From Gracilaria gracilis (taxonomy: Eukaryota > Rhodophyta > Florideophyceae > Gracilariales > Gracilariaceae), in assembly GCA_030374805.1 (NCBI GenBank), contig JARGSG010000203.1, positions 496,001 through 560,000 of the forward strand: a DNA stretch of 64,000 nt. Direction: 5' to 3'. Positions 34,971 through 43,810 of the stretch are shown here, piece after piece. A model generated the notes under the pieces. The model searched no databases. It saw only the letters and a program-made list of their open reading frames with translations, and had not been told where the DNA came from. Made by a program: the position numbers and the translations under genes. The stretch's first letter is position 1. Each line of letters opens with the position of its first letter.

Positions 34971-36716
34971 TGATGGAGGTTTTAGCTCGGAAGGGAAGGT
35001 GGGGATATGCAAAGGAAGTTCGCCAGCTCTGGCTCGGATTTACTTGAAAATGCTTCTGTCACAACTTATATAGCACTACGTCGTCGCACTACCGCTCACT
35101 TCCACTTGGAGTAAAACCTAAGCCACCAAGCGGGGACACTCAATACTACCAATCATCATCTAACATAACATGGTAACACTGCCACAATTCAAGACAGCTT
35201 ACAACTAACAAGGCACAACAGTGCACAACAGTGCACAACAAGTTACGTGCCTACTCAACAAGTTATGTGCCTACACATAACGATGACCATGCACAAATTC
35301 ACATTGTGCCAATACACTGTATTCCGTACACCACACCAATATGTGTATGCTCCAGCTCACCAAGTACCACGTAACCACAAATTCACTCAATGCAATAAGT
35401 TCCACAACATGTTACCACAGTGTTCGTGTAATTCTCATGACTGTACCTGACTCATCACCATAGCGCACCAAGTTGCATCAATGTGTTCAACATGTCCACG
35501 TACATAACTGTGCATACTGTCCAGCATACCATCTGTGCTAGCTACACACGTGTAGCCCAGAACAACCCAGTAATGCCATAACACTTGTTCACAGTACGTT
35601 GCATGTGCACATTTGCAGTAGCCAATCAGAAGCCAGTTTCACGTTGAGTTTGCACAAACGCGCATATGCGTTTTTCCTGCAGCACCCTCCAAAACAGCCC
35701 ATGCTCCCCTGCACTTTTGGTTTCAGTGACAGCACTAGGTCAACATCCAACACTTCCCCTCTGTCACTGACTTCAAAGCTCTAGGTGCTGTACTCCACAC
35801 TCCTTGCGAAACTTCTCGAGTTTCACGCGGGCAAGGGGCTTGTTGAGCATATCGGCAACCATGGAATCAGTTGGACAGTAGAACAGCACGATGGACTTGT
35901 CAGGCAGAGCCTCTCTAGTGAAGTGGAACCGAATATCGATGTGCTTCGTTCGCTTGTTTACAACACCATATCGAGCAAGGTCGATGGAGCCTTGGTTGTC
36001 AACATACACAGGCGTCGGTTCAACCAAGACTTTGACAGACCCGTCCACCTCAACTCCAATCACAATAGCAATGGCGTTCCAAAGTCGCCTTAGCCAGATT
36101 GCTTCCTTTGTACCAGAGCACAGACTCACATACTCAGCTTCAGCACTTGAGAGCGCAACCACTTCCTGCTGACGTGAACTCCAGGACACTGGACCACCGC
36201 TCATCAAGAACACATATCCACTGGTAGACTTGCGGTTGGCAACATCGCCTGCCCAGTCAGAGTCCACATAGCCGTGCAGTTCCAGATCAGTGGTAGAGCC
36301 GTAGGTGAGTCCAAAGAAGCAAGTACCGTTGAGATAGCGGAGCACACGTTTGACTGACTTCCAGTGAGTTTCTCCAGGTTTCTCCACATACTTTGCAAGT
36401 TTGGACACTGCGTATGAGATATCTGGACGAGTTCCCACAGACAAATACATGAGGCTGCCAATCGCCTGACGATACGGAACATCCGTGAGTGCCTCCTCAA
36501 CAACAGAAAAGTCCACATCGGATTCAATCGGAGTGTCAATTGGCTTAGACTGATGCATGCCGAAACGTTCCAAGACCTTTTGCGTGTACGCAGACTGAGT
36601 CAGGTACAGCTGTCGCTTAGCTCGATCACGGTGGATCTCGAATCCGAGAACCATACGAGCTTCCTTGAGGTCTTTCATGCGGAACCGAGTTGACAGCTCT
36701 GCCTTTACGCGATTCA

Positions 36717-36911
36717 GTGTCAACACTCGTGCACCATGTACCAAGTATCCACATTGCTACATGTGCACACTGTGCACCACGACCACTCTTGACAACGTGT
36801 CCTCGTGTACAGTCTGTCTGTACGAACCCATCTGAACACCTTGATATTCGACACAGCACCACATCTGACACGTTCATCCAAAGGTGGCTCTTCCACCATC
36901 CAACACAGTGG
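36717..36911 (-). mobile_element. family E LTR, left part, split by the LINE
   Basis: About 195 bp match the inner part of the E LTR in minus orientation. The match resumes at 43322 after the LINE. Its left edge is joined abruptly to the RT region of the tandem A copy. Confidence 0.85.
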
Positions 36912-37046
36912 TTTTTCAATGAATAGCTTTTTATTTATAGTGTTCCCAATGTCCCATGAAGAGCAGCAGGGTAACACTGTCAAGGTGTAAACTAACTTGG
37001 TCAATTACGAACCAACGCAATCATTCTTACTACTTATAGCACAGAT

Positions 37047-40028
37047 TTACAACTGTGCTTCTTCCAATACATCTAGTATTTCGGTCGCCTCCTGTCTCTC
37101 TCCAGGTGACCAATCTTCCATTCCGAGTAGTACCTTCAGTCTTCCGTACTTCCAGTACTCGTGCCCAAGTACATCACGTGCCTCCATTGGGTTCGCTGGG
37201 AACTCATTGAAGTACCATCGGATACCCATCATTCGGTGCGAAACTTTGCGCAACCGAAGAACGGGTGGGTATTTTCCATTCGCAGCACACGGGATTTTGC
37301 GAACGCGTCTTGCCGAGGCAAGTTTCCACTCCGCATCCCGTATTCTTCCTATTCCTTTTGTACACACATTATCAATTTCAGCTCGTAGTGCTGAAATTGA
37401 AGGATGTGCATTATACAGCGACAGCTGCCGACATGCCCGGTTCACCTTCAACTGTCGCGATCTGTGTTCCAATTCAAGGTTCAATGCCGTCTCACGACAC
37501 GATTGATAATGCCGTAGACGTTTGGAGGCGAGCACAATTCGTCGCAGAGCCGCAGACTCTAAACGACGAAGTGCACGCATCATCGGCACCCGATATGTTC
37601 CAAACCGAGATGCCATTTTTCCAAGAATCAGTTTGAAGAACGTTGCTTCAAGCTTCACTATCGCCATTTCCAAATGAGGCGTGAGCGGTACAAGATGCAA
37701 CGCATATTCGTAAATCGACCTCACGAATGCGCGGTACAAACTCACACAGCTGCGCGTATCAAATCCATTCCGGTGCAGACCAGCACCGGCTAGGCTTCCC
37801 AATCGACGTTGAGCATTTTGTACGCGTTCCATGTGCTTGTCGGTTGTTACTCCATTGGTGTTTAGAGACACCCCCAGATATACTGCACTACGTACCACGC
37901 TCAGCTTATCACCAGCAAGTGTGAATATTGCAGACTGATTTTGGTCTGCAGGCAGTTGCAGTACTATCGACTTGCCGTTTGCAGTGTTCCACGGCATTTG
38001 CATTTCTTTGCCCCAACTACTGCATATGTCTAGCAGTAGTTGCAGCCCGCTATCAGTCTTCGCCATCAGAATCACATCGTCGGCAAATGCACTTGCACCT
38101 CGATCCGACACATGATATGGCACCTCCTGCACTCGATATAGCATGGAATCAATATACATGTTGAACAATGTACAGCTGAATGGGTCACCTTGAGGCACTC
38201 CAAGAGTCATTTGTACTTGTTCATCTTTCCAATTTCCATTTATGAAAGCGTTGACTGGTTGCAGCAGCAAAGTAGTCATTGCCGCATGCTTCGGTTGTAG
38301 CCTGGATGCGCACACTTGCGACAATGGTTTTCGGTTAACTTTGTCGTACGCCTTCGTTAGATCCAGTACTGCCACACGCGAGTGGCCGTTTGTGATGATG
38401 TTACTCACCTCCACAATCGACTGTTCTGTTCCATTGTACTTTGAGAACCCATACTGGTACTCATGAAACTCGATATAGTTCATCACGATCGAGTTTAATG
38501 CAGCCGAAATTGCTTTGCGCAAGTGCGACAGAATAGAGATCGGTCGGTAGTTGGATGGTACCGAGATGTCGCCTTTCTTGTATATGGGCGATATACGTGT
38601 CTGCCGCAACGTTGATGGTAGATATGCCAACTTGCCACACGCTCGCCACAGCTTGAGAAGCGTGGAAGCGCACAAAGTTGGACTCACCTGTAGCATTTCC
38701 GATGCCACGTTATCGCGCCCAATCGATCTTCCCTTCTTTGCATCCTTGATCGATTTTTCCAATGCAATCCGGAACGAGTTCGGAACATCAAATGTGACTG
38801 CTTTCACCCCACATTCGGGTGGCTGGTACTCGGCAATAAACTCAGCGTATTCCTGTGGGTCTAATGGATTTCCACGTTCCAGTGCCCGTGCGCTATGCTG
38901 AGATCGTAATTTCATTACCGAGTTGATTCGATTCACTGTTTGAGATGCTGTTTCGTCCTCGGCGGTATCAAGAAATTCGTCCAACAGTTGTCTCTTCTTT
39001 GCTCGACAATGACGTTTAATGAATCGGTCAATCACCTTGTACACATTCCACATTTGAATGTTGCCACTTCGTTTCCACCGTTTGTAATATGTAGATCGCA
39101 CACGACTCAACTGGTCAAGACTAGAATCCCAGAAGAAGCGATAGCGGTCAGGACGCATTGATACGGAAGTGATCCAGGGGCTACTGATTGTGTCCACGAG
39201 TTGGCAACATGCATCCTCCAGATCCTCTTCTGAGGTTGCGTGGTCAAAACGAGAAGCCACATTAGGCAAATTGGCTTTGTAATATGTCTGAGCGTCTTCG
39301 ATTCTGTCCACGCATTTGAGTTGCGCCCTCGAAATCTTCGGTTTTCGAGGTGAGAATTGAGTTGTCATCCAGTCAATGTCGGCAACAACCATGTTGTGAT
39401 CCGAGACTGCATCCCACGATCCACTGGTTGTTGCCACATTTCGAACAGACACTCGCTTCGAGATGAAGAAATCCACTACACTCGAACCATTTGGGGTGCG
39501 AAACGTTGGCGTCAACTCGGATGGAGCCCTCAGCAAGAGGTCCCATTTGCGGATCCACGCTCGGAGGCGGGGACCATGCCTGTTGGTTCGTTGATCCCAG
39601 TCGTCATGGCGGGCATTCCAATCCCCAGCCAGTAACGTCGGACCCCGGATCAAAGACTTCAATCGCTCCAGGAATCTCTTTATGTCCTCATCTGAAGCGC
39701 TCGGACTAAGATATACTCCTATCACATTGAGATCTGGGCGAACTCTCAGTGCCAGGATTTGGTATGCTGCGGTGCCGTACTTGCCCACGACCTTCGTACA
39801 GAAGCGCTGATGATGGAAAATCGTGATCCCACCTCTCGGCGCACGACTCCTATACTCCGCTTCCAGCGCCACACTCACATGTGGCAATGCCAACGACACC
39901 TCATCGGAGGGACGTTGCCATGTTTCCACAACGCACAGAAAGTCTAAACCTAGTACTTTCCATGCACGGTGGACTTCGGCCTCGCTATGTGCGAGACCTC
40001 TCACGTTGAAAGTACCAACCCGGATCAC
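37047..40028 (-). CDS. LINE ORF2: AP endonuclease and reverse transcriptase
   Basis: This 993-residue protein nicks the target DNA and copies the LINE RNA there (target-primed reverse transcription). The N-terminal APE-type endonuclease shows FNVRG at about residues 7-11, ETW at 35-37, GDWNAR at 135-140 and SDH at 209-211. The RT shows LDLTKAYDKV at about 555-564, VPQGDP at 611-616 and the catalytic FADD at 648-651. No RNase H domain or CCHC knuckle is evident in the C-terminal part. The frame has no AUG near its start. It begins with GTG ATC CGG, overlapping the TGA that ends ORF1b, and a TGA closes the frame three codons upstream. Translation is probably coupled to termination of ORF1b. Start-stop coupling is known in some LINEs (for example SART1), but here the start codon would be non-AUG. 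Confidence 0.93.
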   Translation of the reverse strand: MIRVGTFNVRGLAHSEAEVHRAWKVLGLDFLCVVETWQRPSDEVSLALPHVSVALEAEYRSRAPRGGITIFHHQRFCTKVVGKYGTAAYQILALRVRPDLNVIGVYLSPSASDEDIKRFLERLKSLIRGPTLLAGDWNARHDDWDQRTNRHGPRLRAWIRKWDLLLRAPSELTPTFRTPNGSSVVDFFISKRVSVRNVATTSGSWDAVSDHNMVVADIDWMTTQFSPRKPKISRAQLKCVDRIEDAQTYYKANLPNVASRFDHATSEEDLEDACCQLVDTISSPWITSVSMRPDRYRFFWDSSLDQLSRVRSTYYKRWKRSGNIQMWNVYKVIDRFIKRHCRAKKRQLLDEFLDTAEDETASQTVNRINSVMKLRSQHSARALERGNPLDPQEYAEFIAEYQPPECGVKAVTFDVPNSFRIALEKSIKDAKKGRSIGRDNVASEMLQVSPTLCASTLLKLWRACGKLAYLPSTLRQTRISPIYKKGDISVPSNYRPISILSHLRKAISAALNSIVMNYIEFHEYQYGFSKYNGTEQSIVEVSNIITNGHSRVAVLDLTKAYDKVNRKPLSQVCASRLQPKHAAMTTLLLQPVNAFINGNWKDEQVQMTLGVPQGDPFSCTLFNMYIDSMLYRVQEVPYHVSDRGASAFADDVILMAKTDSGLQLLLDICSSWGKEMQMPWNTANGKSIVLQLPADQNQSAIFTLAGDKLSVVRSAVYLGVSLNTNGVTTDKHMERVQNAQRRLGSLAGAGLHRNGFDTRSCVSLYRAFVRSIYEYALHLVPLTPHLEMAIVKLEATFFKLILGKMASRFGTYRVPMMRALRRLESAALRRIVLASKRLRHYQSCRETALNLELEHRSRQLKVNRACRQLSLYNAHPSISALRAEIDNVCTKGIGRIRDAEWKLASARRVRKIPCAANGKYPPVLRLRKVSHRMMGIRWYFNEFPANPMEARDVLGHEYWKYGRLKVLLGMEDWSPGERQEATEILDVLEEAQL

Positions 40029-41353
40029 AACGCCTCACCATTCTGGTGACCGTTATGTGGAATTGGACCGGTTTGCGTCGTAGTCGACGGCACATTAATG
40101 CTCACAGAGAACACATTTCGTACCAATCTGTTCGGACGACGCATTTCGTGGTCATAAGTGGGAGCACCATCGTGGTCCCAATCCGATGACAGACTCTCAT
40201 TTGGAGTCTGAAGCGGTTCCAATGGGCTCGTTTGGGCCGCTTCCATAGTGATATCTTTCGGATCGGCGGTCACTGCTCCTGTACTTGCAGTGATTGCAGT
40301 GGTGTGGTGTGCCAATTCTGGGAGTTGTGGCACGTTATTTTCCGTGTTATGAGCATCATTGTTTGCCCCAGACACCGAAACGACACTTTGTCGAGTGTCG
40401 GTGGACAACTCCGACGACTGCGATTGTTGTTCAGTTTCGATGATGTGGGATATCTGCTCAGTGTTCTGCTCGTCTTCTGGTGCATTGGGCTCTTCAGAGT
40501 CAGTTGAAATGCTCATAGGCTGTGGACATTCTGTTGCTCCTGCTTCCTCTGAAACAAAGTGGACATTCGTCCGAGGCCCAGTATTGCCGTCTATCGTCCG
40601 ATTAGTGCGCTGAATTATCGCTGGAACCCTTCTTTCAACGATGGATGCGGTTGACTCTTCGGCGAAACGTACATGAGTTCTCATTTTCGTATGGGCATCG
40701 ATCGCCGCTACTGTTGTTTGGGAGTCCTCTGCGAACCTAATATGTGTACGCAATGGTGCAAGGCGGTCGATCGGATGGGCAGCTCTGGTATGAGTCCCCT
40801 TAGGTACCATCGGACTTGCCTTGGAAGAATCACGGTCGACTTTCCCAGGCTGTTTTGCAGTCGGGTTCACACTTTGGTTCGGTGTACTTGGCTGCTTATT
40901 GTGCATCAACTCCTGTGTTACCTTCACTTGGGACGTATACCAATGCTTGGCCCACGCTGACGTTGTGCGAGTTGCTGCAGTCTGCAAGCGATATAGCGCC
41001 TGCTCCAGGTTTTTCTGTCGTCGTTCGGCCTTACTCATCATCTTTCGCGATGACATGGCATTCGAGGTGGCGGCGAAGTTAGGCATGTGCGTGTACCCGG
41101 CTGCACGCATTCCTGCAACCAGTTTGTGAGCAACGTCAGTCGCAGTCACGATTTCCAATATCGAACGTCCTATGAAGGACAGAGCGATAACGCAACGGCT
41201 CGGAAGTCCACTGCGAAGGTGTCTCATGAGAGGGCGGTAGGGGCCGCGCGGTATGCCACGGAAGTACTGCGCTTCCATTTTCGGGGGCCGAGATTGAGAT
41301 ATCGGCAGTGGTGCATATCCTCCAGACTTGAGGTTGTGAGCCATTTTAGCCAT
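40025..41353 (-). CDS. LINE ORF1b: 442-aa protein of unknown fold
   Basis: The ATG overlaps the stop of ORF1 by 8 nt (ATGGCTAA), so reinitiation after ORF1 is likely. The N-terminal third is basic and helical (MMSKAERRQKNLEQALYRL, then a Trp-containing stretch), which could bind RNA. The middle has two related segments reading RTHIRFAED and RTHVRFAEES, an internal repeat, and a third version reads RTNVHFVSEE. The C-terminal half is Thr/Ser/Glu-rich and probably disordered. I do not recognise the family. It ends at a TGA shared with the start of ORF2. Confidence 0.75.
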   Translation of the reverse strand: MAKMAHNLKSGGYAPLPISQSRPPKMEAQYFRGIPRGPYRPLMRHLRSGLPSRCVIALSFIGRSILEIVTATDVAHKLVAGMRAAGYTHMPNFAATSNAMSSRKMMSKAERRQKNLEQALYRLQTAATRTTSAWAKHWYTSQVKVTQELMHNKQPSTPNQSVNPTAKQPGKVDRDSSKASPMVPKGTHTRAAHPIDRLAPLRTHIRFAEDSQTTVAAIDAHTKMRTHVRFAEESTASIVERRVPAIIQRTNRTIDGNTGPRTNVHFVSEEAGATECPQPMSISTDSEEPNAPEDEQNTEQISHIIETEQQSQSSELSTDTRQSVVSVSGANNDAHNTENNVPQLPELAHHTTAITASTGAVTADPKDITMEAAQTSPLEPLQTPNESLSSDWDHDGAPTYDHEMRRPNRLVRNVFSVSINVPSTTTQTGPIPHNGHQNGEAL

Positions 41354-42218
41354 TCGAGTAAGAAACTGAGGTGGTAAACTTGTTCAATGACCGAGGCTGG
41401 CCCTCTCTAGCAATCTGCGCCCAAGTCTTTACACCAGTATTTGTCCCAGTCCTTGCTTCAGGGACAGTGTTTATCTGCGGTTGTGCTCGTCCAGTGTTGG
41501 GCGGAGCCGTGTTAGGTGGCTGTCTGTTAACGGCCGTCTCGACAGATCGTGCTTCAATTTCTAGAGCACGTTGGTTTTGTCTCTGTTGTGGTACCGTGGC
41601 ATGGTTGCGAGAGGACTGGAGCTGCTGGGTGAGCCGAGCAACTTGATCCTCTAGTGTCTGGCATCTCCTCAAGATCGACTCCCATTGCTGTTTTGGTATC
41701 TGTACGACGGCAACCGGTGCGCTAGAGGGTGTGCTGGTGTGGCTGATGGGGTGCTCGGCAACCGGTGAGGGCGTAGGAGCGGATGCGACTGACGCCTGGG
41801 AGCTGTTCCTTGGGCTGCTCGGCGCCAGAAATGGTCGAATTATTTCATGGAATCGCGAACCGCCAAAGGAGCGATGGCAGCCTTTGACGGAGCAGCCCAC
41901 AGTGGGTCCAAACTTAGAGTTACCATTTAGAGTGAATGAATTCTTAGAATGGCAGTTTGGGCACTTGATGAGCGTTCGACACGCTCCAAAGGTGGCCCTC
42001 GCCTCGTCCGGGGTGCACACAGGCTGAGGGCCTCTGCGGTCTGGGGTCGGCGAAACTTTCTTCCGAACGGTCTTTGAAAGACCTGGTCTCCAAGATTCGG
42101 ATTCAGGTTCGCTATTACCATCAAGTGGGAAGCGAATGCCTTCCATGGTCTCCCCGGCGTCAGCCAAAGGGCTGAAACGGTTCTCAATGTTAGAGGACGT
42201 GGTTTGGTGAGAAGTCAT
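41346..42218 (-). CDS. LINE ORF1: zinc-ribbon and coiled-coil protein
   Basis: This 290-residue ORF is the first of the LINE. Cysteines at about 86 and 89 (CPNC) and at 109 and 114 (VGCSVKGC) suggest a zinc ribbon. A short heptad-like stretch (RCQTLEDQVARLTQQLQSS) near residue 195 suggests a coiled coil for trimer or dimer formation. Pro/Ser-rich linkers lie between and after them. In LINEs the first ORF generally encodes the RNA-binding chaperone of the RNP. That role is inferred here from position and motifs. The next ORF starts within its stop codon region. Confidence 0.75.
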   Translation of the reverse strand: MTSHQTTSSNIENRFSPLADAGETMEGIRFPLDGNSEPESESWRPGLSKTVRKKVSPTPDRRGPQPVCTPDEARATFGACRTLIKCPNCHSKNSFTLNGNSKFGPTVGCSVKGCHRSFGGSRFHEIIRPFLAPSSPRNSSQASVASAPTPSPVAEHPISHTSTPSSAPVAVVQIPKQQWESILRRCQTLEDQVARLTQQLQSSRNHATVPQQRQNQRALEIEARSVETAVNRQPPNTAPPNTGRAQPQINTVPEARTGTNTGVKTWAQIAREGQPRSLNKFTTSVSYSNG

Positions 42219-43312
42219 TTTTCAATTTTTTTTGAAACTTTTTCTAAAATTTTTTTTTCTTTTTCTTTGGTTTTGATGGCTCTTATGGCTTCTTGATGCA
42301 CTTTTCACGTGTTCTGCGACTTTTTTGTGTTCTCAATTTTTTCAATTTTTTTTTGCGCTTTTTTTGGACTTTCTCTCACGAAACCTGCTAAACTCTATTT
42401 AAACTACTTTTTACTCGTTTTGCACTTGTCCAGGTGCAATCCAAGGTACTCCGGATAGCTCAGCGTCGATATAGTTACTTTCCAACTTTGATCCAATTTG
42501 GTCTCAAATGATTGGATTTATGTGCCCACTGCCGGCGGCTTTGACACGTTGCAAGATACTTGTAACTTTTGGACGTTTTGCGAAATCGTCGTTTTTGGGG
42601 TCGTTTGAGGGGGGTGCCCCAGAAGGGTCAAAAACGGCGATTTGCCGATGAGCTCCGGAGGCTTGTAACTTCTGATCCAGTTACTTGCCGGAAGCGATCT
42701 GTAGCTCGTTTGAAAGATAAAACGCTTCTCTACAGATTCGGGGCGCCTCCGACGAAAATTTGACAGCGTCCACCCGGATCGGCGTTGAAATTTTTCAGAT
42801 GCCTGAAATGAGGTTTTCTGGGGGGTAACCCCACAGCAGTCAACTCTGGACCACTGCCTTCGTGTCAATGGAGCGGGTACTACACCCAGAGGGTTTCACA
42901 AACCTGAGGCTGGGCGGTGGCAGCCGGGCCGCCTGTGAAAGTCGTAACACAGGGCTTTGGACGCTCCGACACAAGTGCTCCCACTTGGCCGTCACTGCGT
43001 AGCGAACATGGCCACTCCGGTGCAGTCTTGAGTGCCTCTGTGGACACACAGGTTTCCGCCCCGAAGCTCCGCTTCGACTTGTACCGCTCTGGCTTCCCCC
43101 AATGGGTGCTGGCGTTTGCCAAGTTTCCCCGAGTACTCCTTCGGCTCTCCGGTTGCAATAACCTGGAGATTCCTGATTGAACAGGGCCTCAGTCCACCGT
43201 CCTTTGCAGGAGGGCGCGGCAGGATACTAGTCTCGTACGACTGCGTCCCTGGACCCGCTTGCACTCACGAACTCCCAGAAGAAAAAAAGTTGATGCTGCA
43301 AAGCTGTAGGTG
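42219..43312 (-). other. LINE 5' UTR
   Basis: About 1.1 kb lie upstream of ORF1. The segment next to ORF1 is very A-rich in sense (T-rich on the plus strand, 42220-42360). The outer part (42840-43300) is GC-richer. Short overlapping ORFs here have no recognisable content. It presumably carries the internal promoter; no motif was identified. Confidence 0.6.
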
Positions 43313-43321
43313 ACACAGTGG

Positions 43322-43423
43322 AGCGTACAGAACGACATCAGTCATAGTTTCACATTCCAAGGTATTATTCTAGACTTGTCACATGTGAACAGCTTGATGT
43401 CAGTGACAGCATGACATCCAACA
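43322..43423 (-). mobile_element. family E LTR, right part, after the LINE
   Basis: About 100 bp continue the E LTR interrupted at 36911 and end with the LTR terminus CATCCAACA. The next base begins a family C gag fragment. Confidence 0.88.
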
Positions 43424-43810
43424 CGGTAGACTCCAAAGAACTTTGCGGATCAATAGAAGCCAAAAGCATAGGAGCCTTATGCGATTCCGGAATAGCGGCA
43501 TCCTTGCCCATGCGATCCAACTGTGAGAACAATGCAGTGAATTGATCGACATACTCAGACATGTTCTGTCCATTGTACGACATACGGAACAGTTGAGTCT
43601 GAACCGCGATCCGAGAAACCGTTCGATTAGATGCATAACGCGCATCAAGCATCTTGAGCATTCGTGCCGCAACGTCATCCACGTCCATTACCACACGTAG
43701 AGGAGCATCGCCAAGTGCACATATGATGATCCCACAGGCCTTCTCACGCTTAGACAATGTGCGAATGGCCTCTGCAGAAGATCCTTGACCATCCGTACCA
43801 GTGGTATCAG
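43424..43810 (-). mobile_element. family C gag fragment (duplicate of 28569-28955)
   Basis: The sequence matches 28569-28955 almost base for base and ends at the same junction with a family A LTR. It is part of a segmental duplication and not a separate gene. Confidence 0.9.

Larger units (their letters stand above)
28956..36716 (-). mobile_element. Copia-type LTR element A1, with a second partial copy in tandem
   Basis: The order on the plus strand is LTR (28956-29737, 782 bp), internal region (29738-34970), LTR (34971-35752, 782 bp), then a partial second internal region (35753-36716) cut off by family E sequence. The internal region holds, in sense order, a leader, gag from about 33767 (MDSFTGIKIEKL, CCHC knuckle CYYCGKKGHIQKNC), protease (DSGATAHM), integrase (33205-31593), RT (YVDDLLIA) and RNase H ending at 29758. 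The polypurine tract (GACAGAGGGGAAG in sense) abuts each LTR. The two LTRs differ at roughly a dozen sites by eye, so the element is young. The coding region is broken, with about three breaks. Confidence 0.93.
36912..43312 (-). mobile_element. full-length LINE with three ORFs
   Basis: A 6.4-kb non-LTR retrotransposon is flanked by a 9-bp target-site duplication, ACACAGTGG (36903-36911 and 43313-43321). In sense it has a 5' UTR of about 1.1 kb (43312-42219), ORF1 (42218-41346), ORF1b (41353-40025), ORF2 (40028-37047), a short 3' UTR with AATAAA (36930-36935) and an end reading CATTGAAAAA. All three ORFs are open and the catalytic residues of endonuclease and RT are present, so the copy looks intact and recent. 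It inserted into a family E LTR. Confidence 0.93.
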
